From contig JAEWZS010000172.1 in the NCBI GenBank assembly GCA_023458355.1, positions 1-10,570 of the forward strand: a DNA stretch of 10,570 nt, written 5' to 3'. The position numbers and the translations under genes are program-made. Of the stretch, positions 5,792-10,570 are shown one piece after another; position 1 is the first letter of the stretch, and every line of letters begins with the position of its first letter. The notes under the pieces were generated by a model that worked only from the letters and a program-made list of their open reading frames with translations, did not search any database and was not told the DNA's origin. Source of the DNA: Bacillota bacterium. Lineage in GTDB: Bacteria > Bacillota > Clostridia > Christensenellales > CAG-138.

Positions 5792-7132
5792 ATGATGAAT
5801 CGCGTTGTCGAGCTTCTTCGGGAAAAAAAGTACACCGAAGTTAAGACAGCCGTTCAGGAAATGAACGCAATAGACATTGCCGAGCTTTTCGAGGGAATCG
5901 ATGACCTCGAAACTACGCTTCGGCTTTTTCGGCTTTTGCCAAAACAAGGCGCAGCGGAAGCCTTTTCTTACATGGAAAGCGATGTACAAAAGCACATCAT
6001 TGAGGCAATTACGGAAAGAGAACTTCGTTACATACTCGACGACATGTACCTAGACGACTATGTGGACCTTGTGGAGGAAATGCCCGCAAACGTCGTTATG
6101 CGTGTTTTGAAAAACTCTAGCAAGGAAAACAGGGACCTCATTAACCAATACTTACAATACCCCGACCAAAGCGCCGGGAGCCTGATGACCAATGAGTATG
6201 TGTACTTAAAACGCACGCTCACCGTACAGCAGGCGTTTGATGTGATACGCACAAACGGTGTAGATAAGGAAACCATTTATACCTGCTATGTCATCAATGC
6301 CGAAAGAAAGCTTGAAGGCGTTGTTACCGTACGCGAGCTCTTGCTCAGCGACCCCACGCGCCGCATTGAGGACATCATGAGCACCAATGTGATTTTTTCG
6401 TACACGCTCGACGACCAGGAGCATATCGCGCGCATGATCTCCAAATACGATATGCTATCTATGCCGGTTGTGGATAGAGAGCAAAGGCTTGTCGGCATCA
6501 TCACCATCGATGACGCGGTGGACGTTATCCAATCCGAAAATACCGAGGACTTTGAAAAAATGGCCGGTATGGCACCGAGCGAAGAGTCATACATGAGATC
6601 CTCCGTTTTTACGATTTCCAAAAACCGTATAGGGTGGATCACTGTGCTTTGGGCTACTTCCTTAATCACAGGCCTACTATTGGAACACTACGAGTCGGCT
6701 ATTTCCTCGCTGCCCATTTTGGTTTCGTTTATCCCAACGCTCACGGGCACAAGCGGCAACTGCGGCACGCAGACTTCCACCTCCGTTATTCGCGGTATGG
6801 CGCTCGACGAAATCCGCATAAAGGATTTTTTCAAAGTATTCTGGAAGGAAATACGCGTTGCGCTTCTTTGCGGCTCACTGCTTGCGGTGCTCAATTTTTT
6901 GCGTGTATGGTTCCAATACCACGATCTTGGTGTTGCCTTAACCGTGAGCATAACGCTTATCATCATCATAACCGTGGCAAAAATGCTCGGCAGCGCCTTG
7001 CCTATGGTCGCTAAGCTGTTAAAATTTGACCCTGCGGTAATGGCTGCGCCGCTTTTAAACACACTGAGCGACTGCTGCTCGGTATTTGTGTTTTTCACGC
7101 TATCGTTTTGGCTTTTGGGAAGCAGGCTGTAG
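5792..7132 (+). CDS. mgtE: MgtE magnesium transporter
   Basis: A 446-residue channel-like Mg2+ importer, the normal full length (about 450). AGGAGG at 5781-5786 serves ATG 5792 or the adjacent ATG 5795. Residues 1 to about 130 form the helical N domain, rich in acidic residues. Two CBS domains follow, starting near Met132 and Met196. From about residue 280 there is a five-helix membrane domain. Diagnostic blocks are SAGSLMTNEYV, the linker end PTLTGTSGNCGTQTS, and DPAVMAAPLLNTLSDCCS, where Asp427 matches the pore aspartate (Asp432 of the Thermus protein) that selects Mg2+. In known MgtE the N and CBS domains bind cytoplasmic Mg2+ and close the pore, so activity is self-limiting. Here the gene also has its own promoter and a leader with an upstream ORF and alternative hairpins, suggesting a second level of control at translation. 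The GNCG in place of the usual GNAG is a minor variant. Confidence 0.95.
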   Translation: MMNRVVELLREKKYTEVKTAVQEMNAIDIAELFEGIDDLETTLRLFRLLPKQGAAEAFSYMESDVQKHIIEAITERELRYILDDMYLDDYVDLVEEMPANVVMRVLKNSSKENRDLINQYLQYPDQSAGSLMTNEYVYLKRTLTVQQAFDVIRTNGVDKETIYTCYVINAERKLEGVVTVRELLLSDPTRRIEDIMSTNVIFSYTLDDQEHIARMISKYDMLSMPVVDREQRLVGIITIDDAVDVIQSENTEDFEKMAGMAPSEESYMRSSVFTISKNRIGWITVLWATSLITGLLLEHYESAISSLPILVSFIPTLTGTSGNCGTQTSTSVIRGMALDEIRIKDFFKVFWKEIRVALLCGSLLAVLNFLRVWFQYHDLGVALTVSITLIIIITVAKMLGSALPMVAKLLKFDPAVMAAPLLNTLSDCCSVFVFFTLSFWLLGSRL

Positions 7133-7153
7133 GCGCTTCACGCTTTCGCGGAT

Positions 7154-7171
7154 ATGACAGCGGTCATTTTT
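7154..7171 (+). terminator. Weak possible terminator of mgtE
   Basis: ATGAC (7154-7158) pairs with GTCAT (7163-7167) around AGCG, followed by TTTT. With only 5 bp the stem is marginal. It lies 21 bases after the mgtE stop, and its left arm includes the upstream in-frame ATG of the next small gene, which argues against that ATG being the start. Confidence 0.3.
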
Positions 7172-7249
7172 ACCAATCAAATACACAAAAATTTAACATG
7201 CATGATGTCGTGTGCAATGTCCAACAATAAGGTCGAGGAGGTGCCACCG

Positions 7250-7438
7250 ATGAGCATCCAAGCGTTTCGTGCGCATGGTATGGCGAAAAGCAGGCAGCAC
7301 AATTTCGATCGCCACATGCAAAACGACGTGTTCGGCCGCGACGCGGAGGCGGATGACGAAATTCCGCCCGACCCCTATACGCCTGCCCGTATGCCTCAAT
7401 GGGGCATAGACGATACAGACCCGTTTTTTATACTATAA
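7250..7438 (+). CDS. Small hypothetical protein, 62 residues
   Basis: I do not recognise this protein. ATG 7250 is preferred over the in-frame ATG 7154 because GAGGAGGTG (7235-7243), a near-perfect ribosome binding site, lies 6 bases before it. The N-terminal half is basic and histidine-rich (MSIQAFRAHGMAKSRQHNFD). The C-terminal half is acidic and proline-rich (EADDEIPPDPYTP) and ends in the hydrophobic DPFFIL. There is no signal peptide, membrane helix, cysteine pair or known motif, and the acidic, proline-rich half looks disordered. A 16-bp terminator follows 39 bases after the stop, so the gene is cleanly bounded. It may be read from mgtE read-through or from a weak local promoter (TTTACC at 7169, TTTAAC at 7192). 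The strong ribosome binding site and the terminator are the main reasons to believe it is real. Confidence 0.62.
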   Translation: MSIQAFRAHGMAKSRQHNFDRHMQNDVFGRDAEADDEIPPDPYTPARMPQWGIDDTDPFFIL

Positions 7439-7477
7439 CGGGTTGGGCGTAAACGACTGAGGCACATACTCGATAAA

Positions 7478-7518
7478 GAAGAAGGCTTGAAGCAGGTGCT
7501 TTGGGCTTTCTTCGTTTT
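7478..7518 (+). terminator. Long-stem intrinsic terminator after the small gene
   Basis: A 16-base arm at 7478-7493 (starting GAAGAAGG) pairs along its whole length with 7498-7513 (ending GCTTTCTTC) around the tetraloop AGGT. There are four G-U pairs and no mismatch. TTTT follows at 7515-7518. Because the G-U pairs become A/C mismatches on the other strand, it favours termination in the plus direction. Confidence 0.82.
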
Positions 7519-7582
7519 CAAAAAATGCTAAAGCTTTTTTTGAGGTTGCATGCTTTACCTAAAATGCAAAGCTTAAAATGAC

Positions 7583-7970
7583 GAAAGGCTACGCCTTTCA
7601 TCCGTTTTGACGCGCGAGGCCAGAGGCCTTGGCCAACGCGAGGCCAAAGGCCGAGACCTTGAGGCGCTCCCCGCCGAAAGGTTCAGGCTCTGCCTGACGT
7701 AAGGGCTCCGGCTACGCCGGACGTGCGCATGTCGTCAAAGCCGGAACAAAATCAAGGGGTTGCTTACGCAGTTCGCAATAGTCGTTTCTCGTCACCGCAG
7801 AAGCGGCTTCCTAAAACTCCCTTGCGACGGCCGTAGCCTAGTGGCGTAGGGCGTCTCCCGCCCGGAGGCCTCACTGGGCTTCCGCCCCGCTTCATCTGCG
7901 ACGCCCGCAGGCTAGTGACCACGCAAGGCTGCAAGCCTTGGCCCGAAGGGCTCCGCCTTCGCCGGACGTG
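7583..7970. repeat. Gene-free island of short hairpins and imperfect direct repeats
   Basis: Between the terminators at 7478 and 8085 no credible gene exists. The stretch is GC-rich and full of short palindromes: GAAAGGC-TAC-GCCTTTC (7583-7599), GGCC-AGA-GGCC (7618-7628), GGCC-AAA-GGCC (7642-7652), TCAGGC-TCT-GCCTGA (7683-7697), TCCGGC-TAC-GCCGGA (7707-7721), CCGC-AGAA-GCGG (7795-7806), GGGCG/CGCCC (7849-7863), GGGC-TTCC-GCCC (7876-7887), CAAGGCT-GCA-AGCCTTG (7924-7940) and CGAAGG/CCTTCG (7944-7961). Direct repeats join some of them: 7613-7628 with 7637-7652 (15 of 16 identical), 7703-7725 with 7948-7970 (21 of 23), and 7823-7845 with 7897-7919 (19 of 23). Long open frames on the minus strand here are rich in Arg and Gly, lack a ribosome binding site and cross the hairpins. 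The layout suggests decayed repeat elements or a structured RNA; I cannot tell which. Bases 7520-7582 are AT-rich with weak inverted repeats only. Confidence 0.7.
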
Positions 7971-8048
7971 AAGGAGTCCCCCTCCTGATGGCCCACCACT
8001 TCGGCTTTGCCCCCTTAATAATCCCGGTGGCTGGCGCCCACAGTCCCG

Positions 8049-8072
8049 GTAGGGGCGGATAGTATCCGCCCG
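8049..8072 (+). repeat. Small palindromic repeat, copy 3 (GTAGGGG family)
   Basis: GTAGGGG at 8049-8055 leads into GGGCGGA-TAGTA-TCCGCCC (8053-8059 with 8065-8071), a perfect 7-bp stem. It shares the GTAGGGG head and a GC-rich palindrome with the two elements after glnA (on the minus strand at 5518-5542 and 5566-5584), but its palindrome arm is different. It lies 12 bases from the terminator of the lipoprotein gene. Confidence 0.55.
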
Positions 8073-8084
8073 TATAATTACACA

Positions 8085-8112
8085 AAAGCCCGCGGTATAC
8101 ACCGCGGGCTTT
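8085..8112 (-). terminator. Intrinsic terminator of the minus-strand lipoprotein gene
   Basis: AAAGCCCGCGGT (8085-8096) pairs with ACCGCGGGCTTT (8101-8112) around ATAC, a perfect 12-bp stem. Read on the minus strand it starts 17 bases after the stop at 8130 and is followed by a short U-run. On the plus strand TTTCTT follows, so it may also stop plus-strand transcripts leaving the palindrome island. Confidence 0.87.
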
Positions 8113-8129
8113 CTTATTAATTGGTTGCC

Positions 8130-9413
8130 TCAATAAATCGCAAACTCCACGAATTTATAACCCATTTCGACCGTTACATCCGTTATGAAAACAGCTCCCA
8201 CGCTGCCAACGGGCGATGCATCAGCGGCACCGGGTTCACCGTAGAACAGCGTACCGCTTAGTGTAAGCGTTTCACCCTCAAGCCGCGCTTCCATAAGCTC
8301 CACAAAATAGGTCGCATTGGGCGGCTCTGCAATCGTGTAAACGCCGTTTTCAAGCGTCGTGCCGTTACCTTCTTCACTTAGGTTTAAAGGGATTGCTCCT
8401 GTGAAGTATGATGAAAACAGGTCAACATATTCCTGTGCCGTCATCGTTTTTACATTATCTTTTGCGAGTATGCCCGAAAGGAATCCGGTCGCGCAAAGCG
8501 CATCGGGACTGCCTTCGGAGAAGCTCAAATAATTTTCCGCACATGCGCTCGCCATAACGCTTACTGCCGACTGCAGTGCATCGTAATGTTTTGCAGGTAC
8601 AATATCACCGACGAACTCGGGATAGAAAGCGCTTTTTTCAACCGCAAAACTTAAAATGCCGAGTTCGGGTTTCCCGAGCGTTCCTTCTGCAGCGTATAAA
8701 AGATATCCGTTTTCCGTTAAGGAAAAGCCGTTAAAGAGGTCGAGCGCCGCCTTCACGTTTTCGGCGGTGATATCTCCAAAATACAGGCTTTCATCCTTCG
8801 CGATATGGTTTAGCACCTGCTGTGTGGCAAGATCGGAGGGATCAAACACACCGGTTAGTGCCGCGAGGCTTAACTCCGTGCCCGCACGGTTAAAAGCAAT
8901 GGTGTATAAGCTATGCTCCACGCTGTCGCCGTAGCTTGCGTCCTCATAAAAACCGACGTTTAGATAATCGCCTATAAACTCCATTTCGCAGCTCACGAGC
9001 GTAGAGGGAGATTCCTCACCGTTAACACGGTCGGCAAGAGGAACCCTCTCGCTCACAACGCGTTCCATTAGCTCTTCACGGTACATCGCTACGGAATCGT
9101 TCATGCTCGCGGCAATCTCGCCGCCGTCTGTAAAGTAGGGCAGCTGCGCGTCGAGCACGTACTCTGCGGAAGCAACGTCACTCCCTTCGGGATAATAAAT
9201 CATCTCCCGCCTGATCTCATAGGAAGCAAAGCCCATGCCCTGCATGGGCGGCTCGGTCGATACAGGTTCCCCGGCCTCGGGTGTAATCACAGGAACGGCT
9301 CCCGTTTGAGCCGGTGTGGATATGGGTGCGTTGTTTTCTAAGCTTCCCTCGCAGCCGCTTGCGGCTAATAAAACCACCATACATACAGCGAGAAGAACAG
9401 CTATTTTCCTCAT
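8130..9413 (-). CDS. Lipoprotein with RsiV-like DUF4163/DUF3298 ectodomain
   Basis: A 427-residue predicted lipoprotein. The ATG at 9411-9413 has AGAAGG (plus-strand complement 9422-9427) 8 bases upstream. A signal peptide MRKIAVLLAVCMVVLLAAS leads to Cys21 in an ASGC lipobox (the -3 position is Ala rather than Leu, so slightly weak). Residues about 22-55 are a Thr/Pro-rich spacer. About residues 60-270 resemble the DUF4163 plus DUF3298 pair: a strand-rich block with YVLDAQLPYF, helix EIAASMNDSVAMYREEL, then YLNVGFYEDASYGDSVEHSLYTIAFNRAGTELSL in the place of the family's HG...YNFD..TG..L.L block. The same fold forms the lysozyme-binding ectodomain of anti-sigma factor RsiV, but this protein has no cytoplasmic or transmembrane anti-sigma part. 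The final 100 residues form a separate beta-rich region with no recognised match. It follows a PrsW-type protease gene on the same strand and has its own promoter. Confidence 0.72.
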   Translation of the reverse strand: MRKIAVLLAVCMVVLLAASGCEGSLENNAPISTPAQTGAVPVITPEAGEPVSTEPPMQGMGFASYEIRREMIYYPEGSDVASAEYVLDAQLPYFTDGGEIAASMNDSVAMYREELMERVVSERVPLADRVNGEESPSTLVSCEMEFIGDYLNVGFYEDASYGDSVEHSLYTIAFNRAGTELSLAALTGVFDPSDLATQQVLNHIAKDESLYFGDITAENVKAALDLFNGFSLTENGYLLYAAEGTLGKPELGILSFAVEKSAFYPEFVGDIVPAKHYDALQSAVSVMASACAENYLSFSEGSPDALCATGFLSGILAKDNVKTMTAQEYVDLFSSYFTGAIPLNLSEEGNGTTLENGVYTIAEPPNATYFVELMEARLEGETLTLSGTLFYGEPGAADASPVGSVGAVFITDVTVEMGYKFVEFAIY

Positions 9414-9448
9414 TATATTTACCTTCTGTTACGCAATATTTCTGTTTG

Positions 9449-9477
9449 ACTATACCACACCTGAAATAGCCGGACAA
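9449..9477 (-). promoter_or_regulatory. Extended -10 promoter of the lipoprotein gene
   Basis: On the minus strand TTGTCC (9472-9477) and TATAGT (9449-9454) are 17 bases apart, and TG-G directly precedes the -10 box, giving an extended -10. The expected start lies near 9443, about 30 bases before the ATG. It lies in the gap after the PrsW-FHA gene, so the lipoprotein can be made independently of it. Confidence 0.65.
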
Positions 9478-9531
9478 CCGCGCAACAGAAAGTTAACAAA
9501 GCTGTCGAATCATGAAGCTTACTATTTAAGA

Positions 9532-10570
9532 TTACCCTACCTTCACCTGATAGCACTCTGTGTAGCCGGCAAGCCAAAGCTCAGAAGCGGGATAAAGTTC
9601 ATGTATTTTATTGGGTATAAGCCGTTCTCCGTTGAGGAATGTGCCGTTTGTAGAACCAAGATCACTTACAAATACGCGCCCGTTTTCAAACCATACGGCG
9701 CAGTGCGCACCGCTTACGCGTGGATTTGTCAAAATGAGATTCGCTCTGGTTTGGTCACGCCCCAAAACAACGCGTGCGGACGCAAGCGGAAGCTCCATGC
9801 CCGCGAGCTCTCCTTGTGTGCAGATAAGCGAAGCGCGATTGTTTGCCTTATCTTCAAAGTTCATCGCTATGGTCTTTTCAAAATGCGGTGCAGGGCTTTG
9901 ATAGGCAGGTGCACTTGCAGCCGGTGCCGGACTTTGATATACAGGAGCGCTTGCTGCCGGGGCGGGCCTTTGATAGACGGGCGTGCCCGCACCCGATGCG
10001 ACGTTTGCCACCGCGACCACCTCTGCAAGACCTTTTTTAAGCATGCCAAACTGCAGGTACAGCACCGCAGCAATAAGCAATAGCTGCCAGAGGTCCCCTA
10101 CAAGCGGCAAGTATAGAATGCTTATACCGGAATTCCAAAATATATGGAGCAAAACCGACAGTCCGAAGTACTTCAAAAAGCGTACATCCGTAAAGTGTTT
10201 TGTGTTGAGAGGCTGATCTCCTTTTACCATAGCGAGCGCCCCTCCATAAAGGCTTGCCCACATAATATGCCCGCCGAGGGATTGAAAACCGCGCATCAAA
10301 AGCGAGGCTGTCGGATAATCCGCGCTGAAGGCATACCCTGCGTTTTCTATCGCTTCAAAACCCGCCCCAACCGCAGCACCTATGAGCATACCGTTGAGTA
10401 TATATTTTTTATCGGGTTTGCGTAAAAACAACGCAAGCGCAAAGAGTTTACCGGGTTCCTCCGTGAGTGCCGCAAGCACTGTGGCATTAAGCCCTACAAC
10501 ATTGTGCAAAAGCATGGTAAACAAGAGCGATAACGCGCCGCCGATTAAGAAAATAAACAGTACCGTATAC
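9532..10570 (-). CDS. PrsW-type intramembrane protease fused to an FHA domain (N-terminus outside window)
   Basis: The open frame runs off the right edge: upstream of the TTG at 10524 it continues without a stop as a hydrophobic helix (FIFLIGGALSLL), so the true start is beyond 10570 and the gene is partial. At least 345 residues are visible. The membrane part has PrsW family motifs: EEPGK (Glu-Glu at 10456-10461), GFEAIENAGYA, GFQSLGGHIMWASLYGG and LLHIFWNS, which supply the Glu and His residues of the zinc site in these integral-membrane metalloproteases. A linker with three imperfect copies of a PVYQxPAPAASA unit follows. The C-terminus is an FHA domain: VVLGRD near 9762, then SGAHCAV, and SDLGSTNGTFLNG. 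FHA domains bind phosphothreonine on proteins, so the protease is likely guided or controlled by a Ser/Thr kinase. In Bacillus PrsW cuts anti-sigma factor RsiW and has no FHA domain. The next gene encodes an RsiV-like lipoprotein. Confidence 0.88.
   Translation of the reverse strand, partial: YTVLFIFLIGGALSLLFTMLLHNVVGLNATVLAALTEEPGKLFALALFLRKPDKKYILNGMLIGAAVGAGFEAIENAGYAFSADYPTASLLMRGFQSLGGHIMWASLYGGALAMVKGDQPLNTKHFTDVRFLKYFGLSVLLHIFWNSGISILYLPLVGDLWQLLLIAAVLYLQFGMLKKGLAEVVAVANVASGAGTPVYQRPAPAASAPVYQSPAPAASAPAYQSPAPHFEKTIAMNFEDKANNRASLICTQGELAGMELPLASARVVLGRDQTRANLILTNPRVSGAHCAVWFENGRVFVSDLGSTNGTFLNGERLIPNKIHELYPASELWLAGYTECYQVKVG

Noticed and set aside
8073..8078. TATAAT after the third palindromic repeat
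   Set aside because: It has no -35 partner and points into a 12-bp terminator hairpin a few bases later with no plus-strand gene beyond.
7764..8133. Two overlapping open frames on the minus strand in the palindrome island
   Set aside because: They are Arg/Gly/Pro-rich with no ribosome binding site, run through the hairpins and direct repeats and partly through the lipoprotein terminator, and match no family. Open frames of this kind are expected in GC-rich repeat DNA.

Overview
The window looks like a chromosomal stretch from a Bacillota-type bacterium, most likely a clostridial lineage. The reasons are strong GGAGG-type ribosome binding sites before most genes, sigma-A-like promoters, U-tailed intrinsic terminators, an RsiV-like lipoprotein and a PrsW-type protease. 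GC content is moderate. No phage, plasmid, CRISPR, tRNA or rRNA signal was found. The content is mostly housekeeping, with several unusual protein architectures and one gene-free, palindrome-rich stretch.

Layout, left to right. Bases 59-99 hold the terminator of a gene lying upstream of the window. A DUF1015-family protein (184-1518, GTG start) ends in a terminator and is followed by an AEC-family permease (1592-2530). Next is an acyltransferase of the PlsC family carrying an extra zinc ribbon and a PH/GRAM-like tail (2683-3882), with its own terminator. A type I glutamine synthetase (4058-5488) has its own promoter and ends in a large hairpin built from a small repeat family. A magnesium transporter mgtE (5792-7132) follows. 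It is preceded by a promoter, a 26-codon upstream reading frame and two mutually exclusive hairpins, one of which covers its ribosome binding site. A 62-residue unrecognised small protein (7250-7438) and a 16-bp-stem terminator close the plus-strand genes.

From about 7520 to 8084 there is no credible gene. The stretch is packed with short hairpins, many with stems read as GGC-NNN-GCC, and with imperfect direct repeats. At the right end two genes run on the minus strand: a PrsW-type intramembrane protease fused to a phosphothreonine-binding FHA domain (9532 to beyond 10570, N-terminus cut off by the window), then a lipoprotein with an RsiV-like DUF4163/DUF3298 ectodomain (8130-9413) that has its own extended -10 promoter.

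Functionally, the plus-strand genes are separate units (nitrogen assimilation, magnesium import, lipid acylation, amino-acid or organic-anion transport) divided by terminators, so they need not act together. The minus-strand pair is the best candidate for a joint role in sensing the cell envelope. The most interesting items are the possible leader-peptide switch ahead of mgtE, the PrsW-FHA/RsiV-like pair, the acyltransferase-zinc ribbon-PH fusion and the palindrome island.
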